Shown here: piece after piece, positions 35,313 through 47,667 of the stretch | Layout: each line of letters begins with the position of its first letter | How positions within the stretch are numbered: position 1 is the stretch's first letter | Source of the DNA: Tiliqua scincoides | Taxonomy: Eukaryota; Chordata; Lepidosauria; Squamata; Scincidae | Assembly: GCF_035046505.1 (NCBI RefSeq) | Contig: NC_089824.1 | Coordinates: 119,857,997-119,921,996, forward strand | Length of the DNA stretch: 64,000 bases | Direction of reading: 5' to 3' | Translations under genes and position numbers: made by a program | The notes under the pieces: model-generated | What the model was told of the DNA's origin: nothing | The model's database searches: none | The model's input: only the letters and a program-made list of their open reading frames with translations

Positions 35313-38027
35313 TTGTTTATATTAGCTGGGCCTAGCTTTGTTTAAGCTAGGCTTAAAAAAGTCCCAAGACATGTTCGGAGGCACGTGATAAATCACCTTG
35401 CTGTGGACTAGCAGGCGTAGATTTGGTAAATACCTAGCACCTGAGAACCCTATATATACAGTATACTACCTTGAATTCCAGGATGGAAGAAAGGTGACCT
35501 AGAGGTGTGATAAATATTCATTTAGATGGAGCTGAAGCTCCATCAGAATGTGATATGAAACACAGTGGTCTCTCCTGCCTCCTCCATATCCTCCCAAGTA
35601 ATAAGGTTCATTTCAATAAGGGGAACAACATTCTTTGGGGTTAAACCCAGAAATAAGTTGAAATACTGAGGTTGTTTTTTTTTTGGGGGGGGGGGGAATG
35701 ATACATAGAGAGGATTGGGTAGAGTGGGGGGATAGGGGTGACCCTGATGATTCTCTCTGTAAGGGTGATTCTACTGATAGTTAACCTAGCAATGCAAACA
35801 GTGGTTGGGATGGAGGCTCTTCACCCTGCCGCTTCCCCTTGAGGATAATAGCACAGCCATGCTAGTGGCTCCTTAACTGAGGCTGCCCAGTGACTCTTCT
35901 TCCGTAAGAGTCAGGGTGAACACTAGAGTCTCTTGTGGGCTGCATCTTCCCCCTTGTACTGGTGCTGTTTCTCCAGCCCTTCTTCGACTCTCCCTCTTTC
36001 TCCTTCTAGCCCCAGGATTCTGCCTTCTCCCTCCTCACTGCTTCTTCCCCTGCTTTTCTCCACTATACTCCACTCCATTCCTGCATGTTGCTTATTGTTC
36101 ATCTTTTTTTTTCTCACTTCTTTGTCTCTTGCTTTCAGCTCTCTGCTTCCCACCTCTCCTTTCCTCTACCCTCTTTCTGCTTCCCTTCCCCCCTTTGAAA
36201 CCTCCTGCCATCCTGTCCCTACCTGCCATCAGCTGTGATATGGCCAGCATTTTGAGTCTTCGAGTCACTCAGGGATGAACAAGCCAGAGCCAAGGGAAGC
36301 CCCAGCCAAACAAAGCCCCATATGATTTGAAGAAATGTTGACAGCCACAAGCACTTTTTGAAAAGCTTCCTAATTTCCAGTGAGACATGAAATGTTTCGT
36401 CCTGGATCAGGAAAATTTCTTTTTTTGTTTGTATCATTTTCACTCAATTTGATTCTATAGTCATTGAGGCTCAATTCCATTTTCCCCTCTAAATATTGAT
36501 GTCTTTTTAGGGATATTTACATTAAAATAGGCCAGTATTGTCAAATGTACCCAATAATTGGAGTCAGAATCCCATGACCAAGTCTCACTTTGTAATAAAG
36601 AATTCTCTGTGTTTCCAATTGCTAATCTTCTTGTTCCCAGTTTGTGTCCATAAAGAACCAGCATTTCCTGCCTTCCTAGGTGCAGAAAAAACTGTGGACG
36701 AGATGGCAAAAGATTCTGATACAATTTTTTTGTGCTAAGCAAGTTGTCCACCTCTGCCCTCATAGGACAGGCACAAACTGTGATTTATCATCCAATTTTG
36801 TCCTCCTCCTGAGCAAAAGGAATCAGTTTTAGAAAGCCATTTTTATGTAATCCAAGCAAATACTTTTTAAAAAAAAAGTCTTCAGTGAGTGAATGTCTCT
36901 CTTAAGTGACCACTTTAAATAGAAGCATTCCAGTTATGTTTAAATGGCATAATGTAGCCCCAAATTGTTTAATCTTTATGCAGAAATAAAATCCATGATC
37001 CTCGTCCATCTCAATTATTTGTCTTTAAGTAATGGCCATGGTGGTTAAAGTTTACTGGAACCATTTCATCATTTTATTGCTGATACTTTGCTTCTATCAA
37101 CTTCAGTGGCCAGGAGAAAAAGGTATTTCCTTTTTCATTTGCCTGTAAAGATTATTATATAAGCTTAGCAATAAATTTTGATTGTACTGGTTCTTTTAAC
37201 CCAATCCACGTGGCAATTTGGAATTAGCTTTTGAATATTAGTTCCATGCTACATTTTAAGCTTGAACAGTGGTGAAACTTCATTGATCTTTCAAATTCCG
37301 ATAAGAAAGTATTGCTTCCTGGCTCAATAAGCCAAAAAGGGCTGTAGAATATCACTTGAGAAATCTACACACAGTGTGCTGGATACATTGGAAGACAAGT
37401 TAGTAGAAATATGGACCATATCACTTTGAACAGTAATACCCTTCTGTGTAAAAAACAGATAGTAAACAAGCACTTTTATGAGAAAGTTTTAGTACAGCCC
37501 TCCACTGACATGCCAGTTGATTCTATGCAAGGTTTTTGCAAATATTCCTCCCCTTGCAATCTGAAGTGTTATCACTGGCCGTTCTATAACCTATCACCTC
37601 ATTTTGCATAATGCATACAACTATTTTCACTTCAAGGTTATGGAGTGAATAGGAATACTGAACCCTCTTACACAGCAGGTGAAAGGATTGTGGAGATAAT
37701 GTATATGAAGTGCACTGAATGCTCTAACACACTTTATAAAGGCTACTTCTAGTTGAACCCATTCACCACTGTGGAAAATATTTATTCCCATACTGCAGGT
37801 GCGTGTGGAACGTGCAGCTGGGTAGATGATAATTTCCTTGAGTTCATGGCTAAAGTGACAATTGATTGGAGAACTTTAGTTACAGTCTTGGGTTACTTAA
37901 AGGGAAAATAGCTTTCAATTTAAGTAGCTTCCCTTTTAATATTGTCTGACATTCTAAGCTAATCTGGATCAGGACTGCTATATAGAAGGATGGGGGCTTA
38001 ACCCTTTTGTTCATAGCAGACCAAGGG
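35313..38027. other. mostly unique sequence
   Basis: 36000-36200 is strongly pyrimidine-rich on the plus strand. 36930-37200 is repeat-free, AT-rich and among the best candidates for conserved non-coding DNA by appearance. No gene recognised. Confidence 0.3.
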
Positions 38028-38230
38028 CCCAATCCTATCCAATTTTCCAGTGTTGGTGCTGCTGTGCCAAGGGGGTATGCGCTGCTTCATGTGTTGGGGA
38101 GGCAGTCTCAGAGACCTCCTCAAGGAGGTCTCTGAGAATCTTTGTTCTCTGTAATGGAATCCTTTGTTCTCTTACCTTGGGGCTACATTGCAGCTGCACA
38201 GGTGCTGGAAAATTGGATAGGATTGAGCAC
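38028..38230. mobile_element. short TIR element of the dispersed family
   Basis: It begins GGGCCCAATCCTATCCAATT and ends AATTGGATAGGATTGAGCAC. Its centre is a perfect 15-bp hairpin with a 2-nt loop (38106-38120 with 38123-38137), containing the AAGGAGG word shared by the family. A short internal duplication of CTTTGTTCTCT follows. Confidence 0.65.
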
Positions 38231-38358
38231 CCCAGAATGGAATGGGATTGCCTTTGACTGTTAGCCCCAAGGAGGAAGCTGCCACTGGTGTTAGCAACTT
38301 GGTCCCTATGATGAATAGTCCCTATTGCTGATTGGGCAGCAAACCTGTCTGCCTAGGT

Positions 38359-38893
38359 CAGGGTTGGGCAAACATTTTGGCAGGAGGGCCACATCATCTC
38401 TCTGGCACTGTGTCAGGTCCATGGGGAAAAATAATTAACTTACATTTCAAATCTGAATAAATTTGCATAAATGAATAGATTAGAGACAAAATTTATATGA
38501 ATAATTTTACTGAGCTTATTTATAATAACCATGAGAACTATAATACAGGCATGTAGAACCACATGAGAACTATGAACCGTTTGCCACACACCTCTTGCAC
38601 AGTGAAAACACACACCAAGCCAGAAACACATAGAGACATAAGAGGCAATGGAGAAGGGTTTTTAAAATAATGCCCAGGGAAAAGGAGAAAACACATAGAG
38701 ACTATAAAAGGACTTGCTCTAACTTGGCCCGCAGTTCACATCTGGCAGTCATGACTGACAGTCTGGGTCAGCACAGGCTCCAACAGTCTCCAGTGGACCA
38801 GAGGCTTAATGGAAGCTGGGGCTCCCTATGGACCAGATTGGGTGACCCCCAAGGGCTGCAAATGGCTCCTGGGTGAGGATTTGCCCACCCCTG
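38359..38893. mobile_element. hAT element with perfect 8-bp duplication
   Basis: GCCTAGGT flanks both ends (38351-38358 and 38894-38901). The ends are CAGGGTTGGGCAAACATTTT and, inward from the right, CAGGGGTGGGCAAATCC. The 'GGAGGGCCACAT' subterminal wording is typical of Charlie-type hAT elements. The interior is AT-rich with no transposase remnant I can identify. Confidence 0.85.
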
Positions 38894-38969
38894 GCCTAGG
38901 TAAAAGGTAGATGAAGAAGTCAGGTGTGTTCCATTCTTCCAATCAGGTAACATTTCCTAACCTCAGTTT

Positions 38970-39036
38970 CCTGGGAGTAAGTCCCAATTAACACAATAGG
39001 ACTTACTTCTGAGTAGACCTGTTTAGGATTGTGCCC
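38970..39036. repeat. short palindromic squamate repeat
   Basis: GGGAGTAAGTCCC and GGACTTACTTCTGAG are complementary arms around AATTAACACAATA. It ends TTTAGGATTGTGCCC. Same family as 8697-8775. Confidence 0.6.
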
Positions 39037-39040
39037 TAAG

Positions 39041-39190
39041 GGTGCAATCCAGGCTGCGCCTTGGGCGAGCACAAGTCCCTTGCATTGGCCCAGGAGGTTT
39101 GCAAACATACCGTAAAGCACATTTGCACCTCCTTGAGAGTCAGCTGGGCCAGCGCAAGGACGCATGCCTGCCTTCTCTTCTGGTACCTTG
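39041..39190. repeat. copy of dispersed family, partial
   Basis: It starts GGTGCAATCCAGGCTGCGCC and contains GCAAACATACCGTAAAGCAC, the phrase shared with 24056-24876 and 62716-63275. No right end seen. Confidence 0.45.
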
Positions 39191-42100
39191 CCTGACGATC
39201 TCTATGGACAAATAGCAGCTATGAGGTGGGGATGAGGCTGAGAACCTGACCCAACATCTTTTTCCTGTGTGACCCAAGAGAATACTTGGCTACTGACTGC
39301 ATATAGTCAAGTGATGGCACTCTGACACAGCTGCTAGAGTTTTCCCTTGGTGTCAATATATTCACTATGTACAAGTTATCATTCTTCAGATTATTTTTGT
39401 TTGAATAAAAAAGGGAAAACAAGGGGCAACAATGCTCAGAAATTTGCCAACAAAACAAATTTGCCCTCCCACAGTATAGAAATGCTGTAATGTTTCGCTC
39501 ATCTCTATGAGTTCAGACGCTTCTCATGTGGGTTTCTGAACTGTGGCTACAGCTTTAAAATTCAAACCAGCTCTCCTCCTCCTCCTCCTCCTCCTCCACT
39601 TCTTTTGAAATGCAAAAATGCAGCTTTTATTTCTGTAATGACAGAAATAATTTTTAAGACAACATGTCAGAATCCTAATACACATCTTGAAATGATTCCC
39701 TGCCATCCATCCAGGTTCTTAGGTAAATATGAATTAAACATTTGGACGTGATTGAAACATAATGTAAGTTCTTGAATTGAATTTGGTAACTGCTGCAACA
39801 ATAAAATGAGTTACTTGTGAAAGAATATAAGACAACGCAAGAACATATTTGAAGAATACTTGAAGAAATGTAGTTGTCAGGCACTTTACATTTAAAAAAA
39901 ATGTTTCTGAGGCAATAATTTAGAAGTACTACCCACCAGGGACTTCTGATGCATATGCCATACTAAACTAAGTAAGAAATGTGCAAGAAAATATTTAGAG
40001 ACCAAGTCCTGCACTGTCCTTGTCTTTGTGTTCATACAGCAGGTCTGCGCAACTTTTGTCTCACATGCCACATGTGGTCCAGTATCCATATCCGATGGCC
40101 CACCAAGATTTGATATGCCTTCAGCTTTCTGGACCTAGAAGTCGTTCAACTAAATGTGATGGTGGCACCTTGATTCCCCATAGCATCTTTTCTCAAATGT
40201 TTTTTGCAGGGATGGGAACTTGGGTCAGTGACTTGGACTCAAGTCACAAAAAATGCTCATTTTTCAATGACTCGTGAGTTGCACACATAGAAGACTGAAA
40301 AACACTCAAGTAAGGTGCCCCCTGACTCGGCACCCGTCCCCATTCATGCAAATTTAAGTCTGCCTGTGATGGCTGTGCTTGTGTACTGTTTTTGCGGTGA
40401 GAAAAACCTTGTGGGATCAGCATTCAGACCAGGCAAGCAGCAGCAAGGAAGCAGGGAAGGGTTAATGTTTTCCTCTTACTATGAATAGGAGGGGGGAGGT
40501 AGGAGTGGGTCTTTGATAGAAAGGAAGGAACAGATGATCATTGGATGCAAGAAGAGGAGTCCAAGGGGGTTCTTGCTTTACAATTGGCTGCAGAACCCTA
40601 GAGAGGGAGAGAAAGAAGGAAGGGAAGTGGGGGGCAGAGGTTGTAGCAATCACGCTTTCCTCCACATGGCTGTTACTTGGGTGGAGGAAGCCTCATTGAA
40701 TGACTGGTTGCAGTGGGACTACTTCTGTTGCTCAGGATCCAGTCAGTAGAGCTGCTCAGAATTGGGTTGTCCTGGTAAGCCTCACAGCTGCTGTGTATGA
40801 CCTTCCTCCTTCTCGCTGCTTCTGTCCCTGCTCTCTCACAGTCCCGCACAGTCCCTCCCACCCTCTTTACAGATGGGATGGAATGGGACAGCAGGGGAAC
40901 CTTTAAAGTGATCTCTCTCTCACACACACAGAGACCAGCAGCAGCCCCGTTTTTTTCCACTGCAGGCTTTTCAAGTGGGCCTGATTGGCTTTTGAAGGGA
41001 CTTTAAAGAACCCTTTTTGAGTCCTTTAGAGTTGTGAAGGGGTGACTCAGCAACTTGGAAAGTGCCCCCCAATATGTCTCTTTGCAGGGGCGCTGACTCT
41101 AGACTTGATTTGAGTCAAGCTGTTCTGCCAAATCCCAATCCACTGGGCCTTGTGCCTGCTTAAGGCTAATTAGCTTCCCTTGTTAAATGCACAAGTGCAG
41201 CAGGCAAAAGTCAGAGTCCAGTCCAAGGTCAAGCTCTAGTCAGGTCAGGTCTCTTCTGGATCAGGAAGCATCTCCCACTGGGTCAGGGTAGCCTTTGGTC
41301 CTTCTGAAGCTGCCTTTTATCCTTGGAGGTCTCATAATCCAAAATGCAGCTCAGCTGTGAGCTACCTTGTTAGCCCCTTGTTAAGTCCAAATTAGGCTCA
41401 GCTGAGCCATCTCTTCAGTCCATGTCCATTCAAAGTCCCATCAAGGTCAAATGAAGCTCAGGTGTCCACCAGAGTCCCATTGGCCTTGATTGATTACAGC
41501 TGTGGAGCCAGCCCTTCCCTTCCCAGAGCTGTCAAACAGCTGTCAAAACATGGAATCGCTGTCAACACCACAACATCCACCTGATGATCTTCTGATCTTC
41601 CATTACACAAGCTCTGTTGGATTTTCTCATCCCTGGCTTTTTGTACAATTAAGTTCACTACTAGAGGAAAAAGAAGAGGTTGATCATGAAGAGTGGGATG
41701 TGTCCTACTCTTTTTGTGTTTCTTTTTCTGTTATAATCATATGCCCCACCCCCCACATTGTTGGGGCAGTTCTGTGTGTAAACTCAAGAAGCTGACCCCA
41801 TCATGTCAGGTCTAGCCTGGAGACGAGTCTCAAACACTTGGCAGGCCACAATTTACAGGTAATGAACTGCTTTTTTGGTGGTTTCAGTTTGCACAGGCCT
41901 GTTATTTAACAATAGTTATGATCTTTGTGGGTCTTCCCCAAGTTTTTTATTTGAACATTCCATGCGATTTGAGCTTCGACTGAAGCTTGTTGTGTCCTTG
42001 ACTTGGTATGACTTGTCCTTTGACATTATCTTACTAGCCACAAAGCTTCAGATGGAATGCCTCTAAAGACAGCTGGCTAGTAAAAGAGAAAGACATTTAC

Positions 42101-43799
42101 CAGCTGTGTTACAAGTGCAAGGGGAATAAAAAAGCTGATCAATGGAGATGCAGTCAGTGTTCTCTTAAAGCTATTTTGAAACTAATTCTTTACTACTATT
42201 CTACAATTAACTGGATCCAGTGTCTCCCAGGGTATTAAGCTAAGATGTCTGGGAGAATGTTACAACCCAGAAAAAAGCTGAAGAGAACAAACAAAATCAG
42301 AACAAAGAAAAGTTCCTCAGAAGCAACGCGTCCTCTGTGGAGCCAGGGAACTTGGGTAATGTATTACACCCATGTTTACCCATGTACACAAGGGCCCCTC
42401 CATAATTCCATGATTCCAAGAGCAGTGGCAATGCTGAGCTAAGGCTGAGTTTTGGAACCAGCAGTGAAGCAGCCACCTTCCATGAGGCAATCTCATGTAA
42501 TATATTACTCATCTCCTACGAAGACAACAGTTCCATATATGAACTAACATGAAAACCGGAATGTAGAGTGACATGTGCCATGTGCCGTGTCATGTGTAGA
42601 GTGTCATTTGCTGCACGTATGCCCGACGTATGCACTGCACATCTAAAAGCTATCTTTGTAGAATGATATTTCCCTTTAAGATTATTCTGGAAATGCACAA
42701 TGTCTCTGTAATAATCTGTTTCCTTGGAACTGGGGGAATATTTTGGGGGTAGCAAAACAAGCACACAGATTGTACTAGTCATAGCAATGCCAAAAGTCCA
42801 AAGAGAGTCTTACGCGGAAAAAAAATTCCCTGCTGCATCTTTCAACAAGCTTAGCAGCAACACCTTTCCTCAGGCAAAGCTGGCCTGTGCTGCCGCATTA
42901 TCAGGTGCAGATGACTCAAGCTACATATTAGTGTTGAGAAGAATGCACTGGTACGCATTGTCCTTTCTAAATAAGCCTAAAGGGAGAGCTGTATTTCCAC
43001 TTTGTATACAACAGCATAGTTCAAAGCAGTTGTAATTTTCCAAACTTATTTATTTTCTGGGAACCTTCAAGAGACATTTTATTTCAATTGTCAGCCTGCT
43101 ATAGCAAATACTGAGTGTCCCACACATATCTAATTAATGCAGCTAAAATATTCCCCCCCCCAGAAAAAAATTATTTTGATTGCGCAATTGAAACGACAGC
43201 ATTTTCCAATCATAATACTGAGCACACTTCTCAGGAGAGAATCTGACATTAAAATGGAAGAGCAGCTTTCTGTATCATTAGCCAAGACAACTTTTGAAAA
43301 CAAATTATGGCTGCATTAGAACGCTGGAGATGTTCACTAATTAATTTTAGGAAAAAATGAATAGCAAGTGATCAGAGTTTCAACTGCTGTCAAGCTTACA
43401 CTGCCTCCTTTTTTTAAGGGAGGGGGAGAATAGAATTTGTTTACTTTAAAGAAACTTTGGTTGAAGCTGAAACTATATAAAAATAACTTCCCTTCTAACT
43501 AGAGCAGTGTTAAATCACACCAACTAATTATCAGGCTCCTTTGAAACTCTGTGTAGCATTCTTAATGAATAGATGAACCTTGTGAATATCCACAGCTCTG
43601 GGCATCTGTGGCAAGTAAAAATCTCCTCCACATGACCAGGCATAGAAACTTTGAAAAAATGTGGTGGGGGATAGGAAATGTATCCTCACTCACCACGCAA
43701 TAGCTTACAGTTACATAAGCCAAGAGCACATGCTCCATGCTATGGTAGGGAGGAGCAGAAGAGAGGTAAGTACATTTTTATGTGCACCTTAGTAGGCCT
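39191..43799. other. long stretch with no gene recognised
   Basis: It includes a CCT trinucleotide run (39573-39597). 40040-40290 has hAT-like wording (GCGCAACTTTTGTCTCACATG) without definable ends. 40800-41590 is an unclassified GC-richer region. 42650-43370 is unique, AT-rich, and a candidate conserved non-coding region by appearance. Confidence 0.3.
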
Positions 43800-44190
43800 T
43801 CTGGCCACCTATAGGAGTCCAGGACCCACAACAGTTGTGTAGCTGGCATAAGTCAAAGGAGAGGAAGGGGGCAGGGCCAACTGGCAAATGGAGGATAGGA
43901 TCCAGTATGCAGCTTTGCTGCTGAGATCCAGCCCCTCCAGCCCGTTCCTTGTTTCTTGCACTCCCCCTAAGCCTCCCTTCAACTACTCAATGCCCACCCA
44001 TGGTCTGCCCTGCCACCTCCTTACAGGTGGAGTGTCTGTATTAATTTGGCACATGTGTGGTGTTGCTGGCCTTTCTTGTAAGAAGTGATGTCATATGCAA
44101 TTGCAGCATGGCTTTCACACCATCACAATGGGGCCTATAGCAGATCAACTGAGATCGACTGTTGTAGGCCCTTGAGAGGATTGGGCCGTA
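43800..44190. repeat. copy of dispersed family, partial
   Basis: It has the G-rich/C-rich middle and ends GAGAGGATTGGGCCGTAAG, an inverted version of the family's left end. It also has AGAAGTGATGTCAT at 44081-44094. Confidence 0.4.
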
Positions 44191-44462
44191 AGTTATTTGT
44201 GAGCAGATGGATTAACGAAAGTATCACTTGTCTGGACTTATTTGCATGGTGTGGAAAGCTGGTAATTTGAGCCCCATGACCAAATATTAACCCAAATGTT
44301 CTTCTCATCTCACCAAAAAAGCCAGATTTATTATCAGATCCAGTAGTTGGTGATAAGTGGGCTAGAGTTTCTGGGGTGATGCTACTTCCTCTTCAGTGGG
44401 TGACTCCATTGAAGTAATGGTGACTGCTTTCCAGAATGCGTAAGGGATGCGTTTCTCATGTG

Positions 44463-44763
44463 TAAGTAGTTAGGATAACAGATAACAGGTTATATTCGCT
44501 GAATATGGTAAGCTTTTTGTGCAGCAATTCTTAACTGACCTTATCCTTCTGACCTACCAGCATGTCAGGACTCAAAATTCAAACCAAGATTCAGAGAACT
44601 CTTGGGCGCTAGGAGCGCCCAAGAGTTCTCTGAATCTTGGTCTGAATTTTGAGTCCTGACATGCTGGTAGGTCAGAAGGATAAGGTCAGTTAAGAATTGC
44701 TGCACAAAAGCTTACCATATTCAGCGGGTATAACCTGCTGTTATCTGTTATCCTAACTACTTA
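44463..44763. mobile_element. near-perfect 148-150 bp palindrome (foldback element)
   Basis: The left arm 44463-44610 is the reverse complement of the right arm 44614-44763 around a 3-nt centre. By eye the arms differ by three substitutions, one 3-bp indel and one 1-bp indel, about 97% identity. Outside the arms, 44443-44462 and 44764-44785 may be a more diverged continuation, with TA on both outer sides, which would fit a Tc1/mariner-type MITE. No coding potential. A transcript of either strand would fold into one long hairpin. Confidence 0.85.
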
Positions 44764-44787
44764 TGACAAGGGGTACATTTCACTGTA

Positions 44788-45741
44788 ACAAGCTATTGCT
44801 GAGGCTGGCTGTATGCCACAATGGTGGGCGCCTTTGGCCATTGTGGGTGGAATGCTTTTACCATTTGTGTAAACCCCTGGTTTCCCCCATATGATAATAT
44901 GGTATGGAGTAGAATCAGCCATTGATCTGTTATGATCAATCTGAGGTTATGATCTGCCATTCTATCATTAATACTAGCTCCCTTGTTTGACTAGGGTCTG
45001 TTTATTAATATTCAGGACGTTATGTTGAAAACTGCTCCCAGGGGAAAAACAAACTAGGTTAAATGCACATTGAAATTTGACTTTTCAAATTGATTTCTTA
45101 TTTTCTCTTGATGTAGCACTCTGCTAACTGGGCTAAAAGGCACCTTTTAAATGGTGTTTCTCTTATATTATTGGGGGGAAACAACAGTCTCTAGTCACCC
45201 CAGCATAATGTGTTCTTCTTTTCCTGTAATGGTTTAGTGTTGTCTCTTTTGCATCTTCTTTAGGTTTTTGTCTCCTCAGGCACATAAACCACTGCGAATT
45301 TTTGTTGTTCATAGTACAACATAGCATAGTATATAAATATTTTTGATTTATTGTTAATAAGAATGAAAACCAGGGATAGCCAGGTCCAAGCCATGGAACA
45401 CAGTGAGTCTACCAAACTTTAGACAAGGTGTGAAAAACATTTACTGTTATTGTTGCCAAAACGCATCACTCACTCACTCCCCTACCTAAAATCTCTGTGC
45501 AACTGAACTTACAAGTAAAATTTGCCCTTTCCTTGTTTTTCTACATCTCTTAATAAAATCTATATTTCTTTGGAAAACTCTCGTGGTTACTGTTAACTGG
45601 AGGCATTTTGAGGTTACTTTGCTATCCAGTCATTGACCCCAAAACAGCCATAACCTGATTTTTGGTCTCTCTTGTTATAAATTCCCTCAATTTATTTTAA
45701 TATTGGGCTAGGCAATCCTGGACCCAAAGTTGTGTATAGTT

Positions 45742-45792
<51 letters not shown>

Positions 45793-46520
45793 TCCAGGCT
45801 GCGAGCTGGGTTCAGTTCACTCTACCAGAGACAACCCAACAAAGACAAAGAGAAAATTAGAGAGAGGTTTAGAACGGGCACTGGGGAATAAAAGTGTTCA
45901 GAAGGGATAAGATGTTACAAGGGTTAGAGGAACAGAGAAGAAGGGAAATTACCTGTCCTTAGTCTGTTGGGTAGACTGGGTGTGATGGCCTTCTGTGAAG
46001 TGAGAATAGGCTGCATGGTTTCAGATTCTGGGGAAAAAAAATACAGCTAAAATAGTGCCCCTCAGAGGGCAGAGAATGTTGCTCCTCTAAAGCTGAGGTT
46101 ACCAAGGCAAGAGGCTTTCCAAGCAGGAAAAATATCACCAAAAGCAGAGTAGAAGCCTTTATGTGAAAGACACTATGCAAACAGGCAGTGTGGATACTTT
46201 CAGTGCAGAAGAAAATGCCAAAATTCTGCTCCCAGAGCAATAGTTATAAGACTTTGGAGAAAAAAGACAAAGACATTCCTGGGTGAATAATGGTATCGGC
46301 AACATCATCTGGGTGTGCAACCAGGAGTTTCCTGGGCTTGATTAAGCTAAGGTGTATCTTTCCAGGATTGGAGAGCTTGATCAGCCTCGCCCCCTCCATG
46401 AAGAAGTCCTGGCCGACTCTCGGGAATGTCAGTTAGTGAACCAAGATGGAATTAGGAAGGACTGTGCAAGTTTTGGACAGACAGGTCATTGGCAACAGTT
46501 AATAAGAAAATATTAATAAT
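44788..46520. other. unclassified sequence with (TG)n(AG)n
   Basis: The microsatellite is at 45741-45792. The remainder shows no gene. Some parts look repeat-like, but no family or paired ends can be shown. Confidence 0.3.
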
Positions 46521-46535
46521 AAAGAAAAATTTTTT

Positions 46536-46569
46536 GTTGGCATCCTTCAGTCTCGGAAGACTATGGTAT
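46536..46569 (-). mobile_element. solitary 34-nt LINE/SINE tail insertion
   Basis: Exactly the 34-nt tail shared by the 5S SINEs and the LINE stands alone here on the minus strand, with two substitutions. The hairpin is kept, with loop TCCG in place of TTCG. Flanks AGAAAAATT (46523-46531) and AGAAAATT (46573-46580) suggest a target duplication. I read it as a retrotransposition event truncated at the tail boundary. Confidence 0.7.
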
Positions 46570-46789
46570 GGAAGAAAATTAAATATTTTTCAAACATTAT
46601 ATGAGAGAAAGACATTCCACACTTTAATATTGCACCACACTCGCTTTGGGGTTGTATATAATAACACTGGCCATGTATAATGCATGTTCTCAATTGTGAT
46701 GCCACATGCAGCAGCTCCTTTTTTTTTTTTAAGTTATAACTTCACCAGTTATTAAGAGATCAGGTTGAATGGTAAAATATCCATCTGGT

Positions 46790-47043
46790 ACTCCCACCTC
46801 ACACCTGAAGAATGGGTTGGCAAGGAAAAGACCTCCAGCGGTACCAGAAAGACATTTCTGGTTTTCAAAAAAAGCCTCTATGCATGGAGCCTCTGTGGGC
46901 CTCAGGGAGCCTCGCAGATGCAACCTGAGAACATTCTGGCCATGTGCGGGAGCTCAAGTCCTGCCTTCATTGCAGGTTTGGAACCTGCTGTTAGTTAAAA
47001 CTGCAGGTTTCAAATTTGCATATATGAAGGCTTGACCTGTATT
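46790..47043. mobile_element. possible pogo/Tigger-like half element
   Basis: The right end, read inward, is CAGGTCAAGCCTTCATATA with an outer TA, like pogo-type ends. The body has 'AGCCTCTATGCATGGAGCCT' wording like that in 60400-60520. No left end found. Confidence 0.3.
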
Positions 47044-47505
47044 GTCTTTTTTCACACTGCAGGCAGATTTACACTTCTTCCCAGGTGCCAAATAATGAAA
47101 AAGAACTAGTAAGAATTAAATGATCCTGTCTAGCGAGCAGGTACAGCAAGTAGTAAAGAGAGAATTATGCAGTAGTAACAGTCCCTTTTCAGGGTTGGAA
47201 CTGGGAACATTTTGGACTGAGATGGAGTCTCATGAGTTATCTGAAATTTTTTTTGTGCTCAGATTTCAGAGACCTCTTCAGCACAGAAGGAACTAGCAAC
47301 ACATGCACTTGTAAATGGCAAACAGCGAGGTCTCCGGACTGTCCTGGCCTCATCACTATTTTAATAGTTTGGTCTTCTGCCACTGCCTACCAAATAGAAC
47401 AGAACTGTCTGCCTGCTGCTGTTCAGTCCCAACAAAGCATTGATGGAGCTTGAGAACACACCCTCCAAATCTCAGTTCAGGTCCAACTGATTCCAGCATA
47501 GGGGA

Positions 47506-47667
47506 TTGGGCTATGGCTCAGTAAGAAAGCACATTTTGGATGCAGAAAATCCTCGCTGTGATCTGCATTGAGTCATCTAGGAAGGACCTCTGTCCAAAGT
47601 CTGGTGAGTCAGCATAGCCAATGCGCTCGATGAGCCAATAGCCTGCCTCGGCAGAAAGCAGCTTTCA
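47506..47667 (+). mobile_element. tRNA-derived SINE
   Basis: GGGCTATGGCTCAGTAAGAA is an A-box region. GGATGCAGAAAATCC follows, then a decayed B-box, and the body phrase GCTCGATGAGCCAATAGCC with GCAGAAAGCAGCTTTC at the end. This is the fullest copy of the SINE family seen at 142-500. Confidence 0.65.

Noticed and set aside
40208-41144. Possible transposon with CAGGGATGGGAAC start
   Set aside because: No complementary right end or 8-bp duplication could be found.
41100-41590. Possible LTR-like region
   Set aside because: Composition differs from its surroundings, yet no terminal or flanking repeats and no coding remnant are seen.
44788-46500. Possible LTR element remnant around the (TG)n(AG)n tract
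   Set aside because: There are repeat-like phrases and AATAAA words but no paired ends, primer-binding site or protein similarity that I can support.
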